Below are positions 1-11,983 of a DNA stretch of 64,000 bases, piece by piece (within the stretch, counting starts at the first letter, position 1; each line of letters starts with the position of its first letter). The position numbers were made by a program, and so were the translations under genes. Under the pieces are notes generated by a model. It ran no database searches. It saw nothing but the letters and a program-made list of their open reading frames with translations, and was not told the DNA's origin. Origin of the DNA: Pectinophora gossypiella (taxonomy: Eukaryota; Arthropoda; Insecta; Lepidoptera; Gelechiidae); contig NC_065406.1 of assembly GCF_024362695.1 (NCBI RefSeq), positions 12,090,001-12,154,000 on the forward strand. Direction: 5' to 3'.

Positions 1-3000
1 GCTGATGTCCGACAGCACGTCCGCTGAGGGCGCGCGCTGCGGCGGCCCGGGACGCTGCCAACATGCCATTTATAATTAATACTTACATACAGAGTCAGGA
101 ACGAGGAGCTCGGTGGCGCAGCGGTAAACGCGCTCGGTCTGCGATTGTTGAAGTTATGCAACTTTCGCAAAGGCCGGTCATAGGATGGGTGACCACAAAA
201 AAAGTTTTCATCTCGAGCTCCTCCGTGCTTCGGAAGGCACGTTGAGCCGTTGGTCCGGGCTGCATTAGCAGTCGTTAATAACCATCAATCCGCACTGGGC
301 CCGCGTGATGGTTTAAGGCCCGATCTCCCTATCCATCCATAGGGAAGGCCCGTGCCCCAGCAGTGGGGACGTTAATGGGCTGATGATGATGACATACAGA
401 ATCTTATCTTATTTAGCCTATACGATCCCACTGCTTATACCCACTTACTTGTCCCACTGCTGGGCACAGGCCTCCCCTCAATCAACCGGAGGGGGTATGC
501 AGCATACTACACCACGCTGTTCCTCTGCGGGTTGCGGGAGGCATTTGGGCTAGGAGCCCAGGACCAACGGCTTAACGTGCCTTCCGAAAAACGGAATAAT
601 CTTCATATTCTATATATATTAGTGAAAGTTGATATACACGAGTTTTTCTACATTCCACTCTTCATTATTTTAATACCAGACAACGATATACTGCTACTAT
701 ATACTAATAAGCTTACACCTAAGTTTCAAAGATACAAGTAACACATCCACAAGTTTTGCTTATAAATCAAAAGCTCTTTCTATGTCTTTATGTAAAAACC
801 CGAACAATGAATCCTAAGGTATAAACGGGTACGTGCGGAGCGAAGAATTAAATCAGTGATCTCTTCTTCTCCTCGTGGAAGAACGAAGTCAAGAGCAAAC
901 CCATCTTAATTAAAAAAATGTGATTAGAGTGGCGGCGCATTTTTGTACGCTATGTATGCGAAAACTTACCGGTCTAGAAGGGGCGGCGACTACCGGCGGC
1001 GAGGGATCCTTGAGACTCCTACTGTGAATTGAAAAAAGGTCGGTTTATTTAACTGGCACATCCGACAAAGTCTGAGTATATTACTAATAGTATATTAATA
1101 CATTAGATTCGTTAAAAAGGTCCTAGCAGTTGTAATAATGTAGTTCCGATTAATTATAAACACTTAAATTAATGCCAGTCCTGTATCAAATTGTATGAAT
1201 ATTAACAATTACCTTGGAGGCTTTTCCTCAACATCGTCACCTGTGAACAAACATTATTTTTGTTTTAATCTCTATAACAGTAACAATGAGACATGATAAG
1301 CCAACTAATAATTTACTTTATTTCTCCAGCAACCCGCGAAAATTCGACAGATATATTGTGTCATTTTTAACACGATAGACTAAATGGGCGATAGGCTTAT
1401 CGCTTGTTACCATAAGGTTCATCATATCCATCATAGAACTTCCTATCAATGGTGGCTGTTGTCTTTGATTACTTGTGGCCTTGCTCGACCCATTAGGGAA
1501 AACGGGCGAGAGTTTATGTATAAATAAGTAAGTAAGTAAAGTAAGTAAAATCTTCATTTCCTCTACAAGAATGGGAAACTCACCAGACTTATGTAGAGCA
1601 GTGATCAGCTCGACGTCCACCACTTCTTCGAAGGTCGGCCCCATCTGCTCGTTGTAGTGCGTGCCCTTGAATATCCACTGGTGAATACGCTCCCTGCATG
1701 AATCGAAGGGAAAAGTGTCAGTACTTTAGCGTTGGGTTCACGATCAATTGACATATAAGTGCCGTAGATAAGGCGCGTCATATAAAAAAACAGCGAACAT
1801 TTGACGCTAACTTAGCTATACATTAATACGCAGCGGTATACATATAGATTCAATAAAATCGTCAAAATTTAGGTAGATACGGTCGCCACGCCATTTAGCA
1901 TCTACAGCGTGGTGATTCGTAACGCGGTCGGGTTATACAAATCCACATGTTGCCACTTCGTCGCCTAAACGCGTACTACGGAATGTCAGAGCATGCATCG
2001 CTATTTCTGCTCTAACTCTTCATCCCACTTTTTGACTCACTTCACTCACTTTTTGAGCGTTGATATTCAATCTACGGTACTTATACAGGGTATTAGTGAC
2101 ACCGTAACGAAAACTTCGAGGGATGATTCAGACCATGATTCTGAATTGATACCAACAGGAATTATTCATCGCAGAAGTATGGAACTGTGAAAATAATTTT
2201 CAAAGAACATATTCCACTTGATATCAGCTCAGAATCATGGTCTTAATTATACCTCAAAGTTCGTTATGGTGTCACTAACATTCTGTATATCAATGTAATA
2301 AATGCAAGACTAACTTGTCCCTCTCATATTCCTCCTTGTCGATGTTGGCGGGCTTCATGCGTCCGTACTTGTCCTCGATGCGCTGCGCGAGTCTATTCAT
2401 CACGGTGTTGACTCCCTCGCGGTAATTCGCCTGCCCACGGAACGGGGCCAGCAGGTTACAGGCTTTCGGGAAGTGACGCATCTGAGGGAGATTAGGATCG
2501 TTATGATCACAAGACGGACAAACGGTTCAGCTTGTTTGTAGTTGAAATCTCTTCCAGCAGACCGGGAAAGATATAAACTTATATTAGAAGAGGGCAGATA
2601 GGCATGTGCGTGATCATTTTTAGAGGAGAGAACTATATACAGGTAGAACTCCCACCTTCCGGAGTACATCTGTGCCTGTTACCGGCAGCCTAGAACTTCT
2701 TGGCATGGAGTTAAGGTCTAACCTTAACATCGGCACCTCTATTGAGTCGAAAGCTCAAACTGCGGCCAAAAAGCTGGGCGCCTCAACAAGGTTAAGCGTT
2801 ACTTCACACCTGGATAGCTTCTAACACTGTATAATGCTCAAGTCCGATAATGTATGGAGTATTGCAGCCATTTATGGGAAGGCTCAGCTAAATAGCGAGC
2901 TCCATCTTAGGCCTCGTCAATGCCTTCGAGCAAGTCTGGGGCCAAGAGCAAACCCATCAAAGGTAAAAAAAGAAGGAAAGGGGTGAAGTAAGTTGTTAAC

Positions 3001-6000
3001 ATACGTTCAAAATATTAGCACGAAGAAGAAAATGATTATTACAAACAAACAATGAAAAATAATCCAACTGACCAGATAGTTGTACCGATGCCAGAAGCAG
3101 GTGAGGTGGTTGACGATGGTGCGCGGGTGGCCCTGCTTCGAGCACAGCACGCAGATGTACGAGGGCTCGTAGTGCGCCTGCTCCGGCGGGTGCTCCAGCA
3201 GGTACTCCAGGCCCAGCAGCGGAGCCCTAAGGAGTTAAAGTTGTGAATTACACAAGGCGAAAAAGCTTCCACCACGCATGTCTCACGTGATACATTCATA
3301 CATAAGACGTCGCCTATTTGTTGGGGTAAGCAGAGACCATGGAATACTTGTCATCTCTTTAAAGTTGTCTGAAAGAGCTTTTATGCTGAACTGGGAGCGT
3401 TGTTGTCTTGGATTACTTGTGGCTCGCCCACCCCATTACGGGCGTTAATTTATATGAAACGGGGCTGGAAAATGCTTCACAAACAGAAGGTGCCTGTTCA
3501 AACCTCGGTACCTGACTTGGATCTTCTATTCGTGTTCTATCGTGTGTCAGGGTTATAATTGAGCTGCCAAAGGCCCCTGGCGTGACTCATGTATTGTAAC
3601 GACTACGTACTTACATCAGTAAGTAGTAACCGGGACCAACGGCTTAACGTGCCTTCCGAAGCACGGATTACCTTACTTCTGGACAATCGGGTGATCGGCC
3701 TGCTATGTCCCAGCTAAACTAACTAGGGATCACAAAGTGATTTGTCCCCACCGGGATTCGAACTCGGGACCGCCGGATCGTGAGCAGAACGCTCTCGATG
3801 AGTTATTATTGATTTATCATAAGCGCAGTTTTCACTAACGGCTCGACTATTATAGACGGCGATACGGCTCATCACATCTATCACATTGGTCTAAAAGAAA
3901 GCTAGTTGAGGTGTGGGTACTTAGTTCATGTTACGATGGAGGTGTACGTCAATGGTAAGAACTACGTGAGCGTATGTTATGTTTATTAAAGAAGACCTGG
4001 GAGTACATACTTGATCTGGTCAATACTGTTCTGGATGTGGCACCGCACGTTGCGGTACCTGCTGAAGATGGCGTCCAGGTCATTGGGGTCCTTGTTGTGT
4101 AGGTCTACCTCGGCGGCCATCTTTTGGAGGACTTTCTCCGTCGCTAAGGTATACATCAAAAAAGTTTATTGATACAAATTCACCAATTACCTTCACCGTG
4201 CCTATTCGCTATAAGAAGCTGGCGTGATTGGAGCATTTTCTAGGTAAGGTTATAATCCGTTTCTGGTCGTATCGCCTTTCGCCAATAAGGCCAGTAAAAA
4301 TACATCACAGACTTTTGATGATCATTGAAAATATGTAAAGAGATATTACTTATGCAGGCCAATAACTCCAGTGCTATTGAAAATTTTCTGCCAATTTAAA
4401 TGAACAATAAGACGTGTTATACTTATGTTTCTTATGTAGCCTGCTCTGACCCACTGTCTGGCAAGAGTCTGCCTTTAATGCTTCCACGAATCTACCAGGT
4501 GATTTTTCGGGCAATCAGTGCTCAGTAAATTGCTTGTATTTATTTATTAGTCATGCAATCGGCGTGATGGTGTATGCTACATACCACCTCCCATTGATTG
4601 CAAGGAGACTTATGCCCAGTGGTGGGTTATCATAATTATGCTGTTTGTGCGTTACAGGTTGAGTCCTTCGCTACATTACTTTTGAAGACTTTAGATGGTA
4701 TAAGTGCAGCCGCAGTTTGTCTGTTTGTATTCTCTTTATTGCTTTAAAATACAAAGGAAATTTACATATAATTTATCGCAGTATTTCAGAAATCGATTTT
4801 TTTACCTAAATAAGCTTTACCCCTGTTTGCCACTACCTGAAAACCTAGAGAACCTTTCAATTTACGTATTTAAAAAAAAATGAAAAAATGCTTTATTTAC
4901 CTTATTTATTTTTGTTGATTATAACTTAATATGATAAACTTACGTTTCGAAGGGGTATTGCCCTTCTCGCTCATGACGTAGGGATGCTCGTCGAAGATAC
5001 TGCGCGGCCAGACGCTGCGCATCGACAGCTTGTTCTTGTGCTTCTTGCCCGATATATGCGTCTACAAACATTACCAATATCATTAATTTACATACTTACG
5101 TTTATTTGCTAAAACATGGTCATACAACACGGGTTGTTAACCGATATATTAAGTTCAGCATGCTCTGTCTAGCAAAAAAATATTTGCAATAGTACAACAC
5201 CCCTACCCCACTTTGTATATGTCGTTGTGCAATAAAGTATTATTGATTGATTGAACACCCCTTTAGCTGTTGGTCAAGGGTACTATTTAATGAGTAAGTA
5301 GTCGTTACACCAGGCATGGAGGAGTTTCTGGCAATAATAACTGTGCAGACGGCAAGATTGATGGTGTAGTTCAACGACAATACAACCCCTACGATTACGA
5401 TGAGACGATAGAATAGAATAGAAATAGTTTATTATAAAAGGGCACCACACACAAAAAAAGACAACATCATATAAAATTTCCACTAAAACAATTACAAAAA
5501 AGCAAGACGGGTGTTTATCGAAATTATCATAAGGTGGTGGTGGACGTCCTGAGATAAAAGGGCCTCACCCGGCACAAGTCGCGGCGTGAACCACGATAAT
5601 GCTTCATATTCTCTAGTAAATCGCAGGAATATAAGTGAACTAGCTTTTCACCCGCGACTTGTCCTCATGGACTTCGGTTATTGCGACAAATACACCTTGT
5701 CCGTCTCTGTAAAGTACCTTGTCTATTCCTGAGTTTTGATCTATAGCATTTTTCAGCTAAATTGGTTCAACAGTTTAGGCGTAAAAAGGTAACAAACAAA
5801 CGGATAGATTCTTTCGCAATTATAGCATTCGTTTGGATACATTATTAAACCACCGCAGCCGCTTATCACACTGCGCTGCTTAACGAGTGCGTGTGAGTGC
5901 GAGCGACACACAGTCAGCGCGCTCTCCCCCTTCCTTCTTAGCGCTTAGGCTTACGGTTTTTTTTAGACTAAAGTAAGACCCAGAGTCGCCTGATACGAAT

Positions 6001-9000
6001 TGTTGCGGGCTGAATGTTACCGTTGTAGGTATACCTAGTCTTCATCAGCCCATTACGTCCCCACTGCTGGGGCACGGGCCTTCCCTATGGATGGATAGGG
6101 AGATCGGGCCTTAAACTATCACGCGGGCCCAGTGCGGATTGATGGTTATTTAATGTATACCTAGTATTAATCTTTATTCTATGGTATACCTGCAATGTGG
6201 ACTCGCCGCTGCAGACGGCCGCGCAGGGGTAGCACAGGTAGATCCACTTGCCGGACACATCGCGGCCGCGGCGCTCCACCATGAGCCGCACGTCGCCATC
6301 TTCCACCTTCACCTTCAAACTGTTCAGATGAGTCTGGAACTCCTGTTCCGCCTGCCAAAACACACAAGTCTTACAAACTGTTCAAATAAGTCTCACCAAA
6401 TGCCGACGACAAAACATCGGCAGCGAAATTCGCCAGAAACCGAAACGAATATCATACGCGCATACCAAACCCTAAAACGAAGCCGCAACAACGTGGGTAG
6501 CTTTAAAAAATAAAACAGTTCAGTCAGTCAAGTTTTTATTTATTTATTTTTATAAATGTCTTTCTTTCAAGTATACTCACCAGCCGCCGCTGTACGGAGT
6601 AGGTAAACGTGCAACTGCACACAAACTATGTGCAGCGTAAAGTAAACACAAAACGCGAACGCTTTTACATTTTTGGTATATTTTTGTTTAATTTGTTTGA
6701 ATGTTTTGGATGTTTGAATCTCATCAGGAATCGAAGGTAGTGATAGAATTGAATAAACATTACACGCTCTTAAGAAACATCGGCTTTCATGCACAACTGG
6801 TAAACTATGCCTGACGGAAACAAGATACCGCATTCGCAAACGCTTCCATAGTGGTTTCCATTAATGATTAAATACAGGGCATCCACAGTTACTTTGCATC
6901 ACGTAAAAGCTCGGGAACGCAGAAAAGGTAAGCATAAGAGCTTGTGTCGCCCGTGGATTAATACATACATACGGCGTGAAGGATAGAAGGATGTGTATTA
7001 GAAAAACGTTCAATTTAATAAGTCATCTTATTACATACAAACGCTTAGGTAAAGAAAACACCTGATATACCATGGACATGTACAATCAAGAGCACAAGTT
7101 CAGTCACTTATTTGTAAACAGTGGTGATATTATGAACCATTAGTTATCATAATTATAAAATGTATGTTTTTGTGTTTGTGGTCTATTAAAGAAACGACAT
7201 TTAACCAGAAGATCTTAAGTGCAACCAGTTAATTTATCACTTTGCAAGAAACTGATTGGACTTTTGCAGCTTACCATACCTAATTGACACAGTAATTCGC
7301 TTGATAGGTATTCGAAGGCGTTATAGGGTTGACAGAACGCGTGACTTACGTTGTAAGGTCACCAGGGTTACAATTACAATCTCCAAACCACTGTATTCAA
7401 ATTTATTTTGTTATTCATACTCGTATTTGGATGATATCATAAATAAATTTATATCACATACCTACTTAACAGTGAAGGTAAACATCGCGAGGAAACCCAC
7501 ATACCTATGTTTTAGGAGGTAAGTGATCTAACCTGTCAAATCAGACCTATCAAATCTTCAGGTTAAGTTAGCGGACCCGTAACAACGGGACAGCGCTAGA
7601 GAAATGATGATGATTAATACATTAACTAAATTTATTTCCTCCAATATCTTGATTATTTTAATTTAATTATAAATTTAATTGGTTTCGTATTATAAGCACT
7701 AGGTGCTATGCTACGCATGATTAGGCGTAAAATGCGAAATATAATCAGGTACGTGAGAATTGTAGATATATATATAGATAGATAGATATAGATAGCAGAA
7801 TGAGATTAAAACTTGAGGATTAAGCCTAAAGGTCAAAGGTGCTCCCTCACTGCAGAGCATTAGACTGTAATGAAACATTACAGATCCTCAGAGTATTACA
7901 TTAGTGACTGAGAAAACTCGCTACTAAGCAGCTAAACAGAATTGTTACGTAATTCTCAAAAACGAATCATAATTTTACATTACAAACGAATGTTCCAGGC
8001 GAAAAACGAAACGACAAAGTAGACTTAAGTAGGAGCACCTTAAATTTACTTTTTATTTACGTGTGATGAAAGACTAATAGCTCTTGAGCGAGTGTTAAAC
8101 AAGTTCTGCTGTAAAATACAGAGTTTGACCACTACAAGTAAATACAAATGAAAAGAATCCCGTTTGCTCCAGAATGCTTTTTTTGAATATTCAACGTATT
8201 TTTAATATTATTTCTTTTTATTCTCCTGCATGAATGCATTAAACCGCAATGTTTTATAGCATTTGTTACTTCCGTTTCAACTGATTAAAGGCGGTCATGT
8301 GCGAGTCGAACGCATTTCAAATGTACCATGTTTCATAGACACATTTTTTAATATTTTACCTTTATTACTAGACCGACATATGACCACGCAAAAAAATTAC
8401 CTTTACTTACTAGGAAGGATACACTACACCAAAAAAGTACAATAAGAAATCATAAAACACAGCAAAATATTTCTTAATGCAGATATTTTACTAAAAGCCA
8501 TGTCCTGCCTGTTCTCTACCTCTTCAAGATGATGAGTTTTTAAACCTACTTTTATTTTTTTTATAAAGCTTTTTTGAAATAAATAATGCACTAAATGTTG
8601 TTAACTTTGTTTGCCATTCACTATTGATATTTTCATTTCACCAATATCTTTTTACACATGTTTGGGGTTTTAATTTTAAGTATGTAATTTTGTTATTGAT
8701 GGTCAGCCATTCTTTAGAAAATAGCCCCTTAGGAAGTATCCATTCACACTTTTATAATCTCACTATTATTTCATCCATCACATTCATTTTAAAATCATAA
8801 TAAAAGTGTATGCCACCTAATAACCAAATAAAAAAACTGTAATACAGCAAAGTAATATTTAAATAGTTGGTGATAAATTTGTAAAGGATTTATTGGAAAT
8901 CAAAAGGTGAAAACTCAAACTTGGTAGTTTTATAAAAAGCACACCAAGGTCAGTAGTCCCAAAACCAAAAATGTGTCCATTCTATAATAGAAAAGAGACA

Positions 9001-9226
9001 TTTGTTTTAATATTATTATGAAAGATGTATTTTTATTGTCATATATTTCACTAATAATCTGTTGGTATACTTTTAATGTAATTACTTAAATATGTAGTTT
9101 AAAAAGTATTATCTTTGTATTTACCTTGGTGCAAGATTGGGTGTCTTCTAGATTTAGCTTCATGGGTTTTTCAGTGACCGAGTCTTGGTAGCCCTCTGCC
9201 CCCGGAGGGCAGTCGGGGAGATCCAT
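1..9226 (-). CDS. Tandem U1/matrin-type zinc-finger protein, 5' part (partial at left edge)
   Basis: Ten coding exons (minus strand): 9226-9125, 6351-6190, 5061-4944, 4143-4011, 3226-3073, 2481-2315, 1693-1584, 1240-1213, 1021-970 and 54-1. All junctions are GT..AG and phases match, giving 360 uninterrupted codons; the frame continues out of the window. Start: ATG at 9226, opening MDLPDCPPGAEG. Two zinc fingers are visible: C74-x2-C77-x12-H90-x5-H96, followed by a KKHKNK basic run, and C197-x2-C200-x11-H212-x5-H218. This C-x2-C-x11/12-H-x5-H spacing is that of U1/JAZ/matrin-type fingers, which usually bind RNA or double-stranded RNA. Between them is a charged, probably helical stretch; after residue ~280 the protein becomes Pro/Ser/Glu-rich and probably disordered. 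A nuclear RNA-binding role is inference from finger type only. I do not recognise the specific orthologue. The gene model is strong, the function weak. Confidence 0.8.
103..393 (+). mobile_element. tRNA-derived SINE, family A, near full length
   Basis: The head GAGCTCGGTGGCGCAGCGGT resembles a tRNA A box. The body includes CTTTCGCAAAGGCCGGTCAT and GCTTCGGAAGGCACGTT, and the tail ends in GATGATGATGA repeats. A second near-complete copy lies inverted at 49434-49723 and a truncated one at 6041-6152, which shows that it is dispersed. It sits in the intron before exon 10 of the zinc-finger gene. Confidence 0.8.
405..605 (-). repeat. SINE-type tail fragment
   Basis: Contains, on the minus strand, the motifs CGTTAAGCCGTTGGTCC and the TTGAGGGGAGGCCTGTGCCC block that recur at 16700-16860 and 52860-52998. 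No tRNA-like head is visible, so it is a truncated copy. Confidence 0.55.
1360..1550 (-). repeat. Dispersed repeat fragment in zinc-finger gene intron
   Basis: The stretch reading, on the plus strand, GGCTGTTGTCTTTGATTACT, then a CCCATTAGGGAAAACGGGCG block and GTAAGTAAGTAAG-like short repeats, is also found in part at 3395-3455, 16930-16985, 34600-34720 (opposite strand) and 35430-35510. Family not identified. Confidence 0.4.
3537..3795 (-). mobile_element. tRNA-derived SINE, family B
   Basis: On the minus strand it opens with a tRNA-like head whose B box, CCCGAGTTCGAATCCCGGTG, is clear, then passes into the shared TTGTCCAGAAGTAAGG and GGCACGTTAAGCCGTTGGTC body and the CATGAGTCACGCCAGGGGCC tail. 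The same family is at 50507-50826, 51700-51866 and 61798-62150. Confidence 0.75.
5638..5815 (-). repeat. Non-LTR retrotransposon tail fragment (inverted)
   Basis: Begins with AACTAGCTTTTCACCCGCGA, the reverse complement of the GCGGGCAAAAACTAGT-type end that closes the fragment at 26150. This end motif is characteristic of 5'-truncated LINE copies in insects. Only the 3' region is present, with no coding sequence. Confidence 0.45.
6041..6152 (-). mobile_element. SINE family A, truncated copy
   Basis: Matches the 3' third of the 103-393 element in inverted orientation: CATCAGCCCATTACGTCC, then GCACGGGCCTTCCCTATGGA, then the GCGGATTGATGGTTATT block. It lies 38 bp outside the splice donor of exon 2 of the zinc-finger gene (donor at 6189). 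Confidence 0.7.
6353..9124. other. Intron 1 of the zinc-finger gene; little structure
   Basis: AT-rich intron of 2.8 kb. Apart from short simple-sequence patches (ATAGATAGATAGATATAG near 7770) no exon, RNA gene or clear mobile element was recognised. Confidence 0.4.
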
Positions 9227-9244
9227 CTTGATACACTACACTTG

Positions 9245-9276
9245 ATAGTTTATGACCGAATGCGGTCATAAACTAT
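9245..9276 (-). promoter_or_regulatory. Perfect 14-bp stem-loop just upstream of the zinc-finger gene start codon
   Basis: Arms ATAGTTTATGACCG and CGGTCATAAACTAT pair perfectly around the 4-nt loop AATG. The hairpin ends 18 nt upstream of the ATG at 9226 and is probably in the 5' leader. It could slow scanning ribosomes or be a palindromic binding site; the role is unknown. Confidence 0.6.
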
Positions 9277-11983
9277 ATGTCACAAATGTAAAGCCACTGA
9301 GCCACAAACTGCAGTCTTCTGTCTTGAATCTCCCACAACTGGAAAACAAATTCGTACTGCATCAGAATATTTTCCAACCAGACCCACCATCTCTTAAATA
9401 TCACATTAAAAACAAATAGATACTTACAGTGAGTATATTGTATACTTACTCATAGAGGTCACTCCCATTCACGGTCTGGGCTAGTGCAATTACACATTCT
9501 AACTTTTTTTTACCTTTAGAGACCTGGACTGCAAGTGAAACTTTTTAAATTTCATGCCAGATTATACTGATTTGTTAAATTCCGCAGTTTAAGTTTAACA
9601 ACAGACCAGCACTGAATGTTCCAGAAATAAGCAGGTAACTAATATTGAAATATAGCGTACATAACTTGTATGTCCTATAGGTATTTGTTCAATAGAACTG
9701 TTTTCAAGTATCATATTTTTCAAGTAAATATTTTCGTCCTCTCTTGTTTTTGTAATGTTCCAAACATACATACCTATATTCGAGTACTTAATAAAGTAAT
9801 GCTCATATTTTCCAATAACAAATTATCACCAATCCTGGATTATGCATGGTAAGATGTAATAATTATTACCAAATGTTTATAGGTTACCTATTTATAGGAA
9901 TTAATGCTTCAAAGAGCAGGAATTAACTTACCCGATAAGATACCAGTCTACAGGTCCAAACACTCAAAATAAAACTACTATAAAAATTGATGTAGGAAAC
10001 ATTGATGTGAAATTTTCAAGTCTTGTGTTTAGATAAATAAAGGGATAATTAACATCGTCAGAGGATCCAGTGATTTTGTAACCTACTACATATAGTAATC
10101 TACAGATAGTGACTAGACGCAAGTAATATTTGGACCCTCAGTCATTCTCTATCGCTTACAGAAGTGCAAATACTAGAAACCTAACCTCAACGAAACCGCT
10201 TTATCTTTTTGCGTACATAGTGCTGGTAGTTTGCTTACTACTCATCAGATACTTCATTGCCACCACCCATATCCAGAGAGGTTTTTGAAATAATATAACA
10301 AAATAACGTAACCAAAGAAAATACTGACCTGAAAAGTATATTCCGAAGAAACGATGATAGTAAAAACGATTTCCCTATTTAAAAAAACCAACGTGAAAAA
10401 ACGATCTGTTAGTTCCAATGGAAATTATACGCAGCAAACACTACTACAATATTCTACAAATTACTAAACTTGCTAAAGACGCCACCGAACAGAGCAAATT
10501 ATCTTCCATTTTTATAAGTCGACTAAATTAAAACATACACCAAGAAATTGTCCACATGTATCGCCATTGCGAAAAAGTAGAAAAATAGATGTATTCTTTA
10601 TGAAGTTAAAAAGAGAGAAGCAATCTCTATGGCAAGTGGTTTGGGCTTTTTAATTTAGTCGTATTAAATTATTGAATACGTCAATGAAGCCCGTTTGAAT
10701 TTTTACTATTTTGCCATCATTTGAAACATAGGTAAGAGAAAGCGCTATACAAATGTCTGTATCTGCTGTCCTGTTTAGAAAATTGGCAATGATCCCTCCA
10801 CATCATAGCCCCCACATAAAAGGCACAGAGCATAACGCGTACAGCGTTGGTACAGCGTTAGCGCCTTAAAAAAACCAATGGTTCCATGTTTGCCTTGTTG
10901 TAAATAAAAGATGGTTTTATTTACATTTGATTACGTTATATTACTTTAGTACCTATTCTACTTTGCTCCTTTAATACTGTTGTAGTTGTAATCCGAGTTA
11001 GGGCCCCGATACGACCCGGCCGGCGTGGTGGACGATTTCCCTCAATCAGCGCTTATTGCTATCGACCCGGAAGGGTCGATTAATTCTGTCAAATATTTTT
11101 GACGCCCTGAGCCGAGGTTCGCGCCCAGCTGGGCACCCCAGGCCTGTTGTCTTAAATGTTGTACCCAAAGACCTTGGTTGTACCGGATGAGAGCCTTCAG
11201 CGCTCCCCATTTGTCCGGCCAAGTGGTTAATGCCATCTGCGTCAAAACTACAATAAGTAAAAGAAAATTGTGATCCGAGTAGGTAATTTAGAGTAATTGG
11301 AGACAAAGGATAACGTATAGTTACTACTAAATTTTAAATCTGTGTTTATATAATTAGCGTTTCTATACACCTTTCAATAACTATATGATCTCTTGCATAA
11401 CATCCCGATCAACAAAGTCAGCCGGGTCCGCATGACAACCGCGCCGCGCGCGGCTCTTAATGCAGGGTGGGCAGGCCTATCTACTAATTAAATGATGAAC
11501 TGTAGGTACGTATAGTAGAATTGAACCTATAGAACCTATTCATTTTATTTCTTTTACAAATTATGTCATGTGTGAAACTTTTAGTACCCACGCTAAGGGC
11601 ATACGGTCCCTTAATGGACTTCTAATTCATGCATGCATAACACATTTTGGAACAACAACGTAGGTAAGTACCTAAAAAGATAAGTTTTCCTTTTCGTATC
11701 TCCTGATGCATAAGTATTGCACCATTTTAAGTAGGTATAGGTATTGCTTTTCTAGAAGATCCTATGAATTAAAAATTAATAAAATTAATAACGAACATGT
11801 TTCCGGTACAGTTTAATTACACACCCTATTATTTTCGCGCATCAAAATTATAGACCGTGTCGAGGAACAACGGTCGAGACTTTAAAATAAAGACGGACGA
11901 TCGTTATTTATTACCGGCGTGGAATACCTACACGAACTTTGCATATTCTTACTGAGGGCATTCACCGAAAGCGCGGGGTCTCG
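9277..11983. other. Intergenic region between zinc-finger gene and serpin
   Basis: About 2.7 kb separating two divergently transcribed genes; it must contain both promoters. Mostly AT-rich without recognisable coding sequence. The exception is the GC-rich patch at 10990-11250, listed separately. Confidence 0.5.
10990..11250 (-). repeat. GC-rich, coding-like patch, probably a retroelement remnant
   Basis: On the minus strand an open frame of about 67 codons reads through TWPDKWGALKALIRYNQGLW and GAQLGANLGSGRQKYLTELI. Base composition differs sharply from its flanks, and it begins and ends abruptly, as a truncated mobile-element copy would. I cannot name the family. It could also be a small exon of an unrecognised gene, but I see no good splice sites or further exons. 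Confidence 0.3.

Noticed and set aside
3720..3790. tRNA gene suggested by a good B box
   Set aside because: The A box and acceptor stem do not form a cloverleaf, and the sequence continues into a SINE body shared by several copies.
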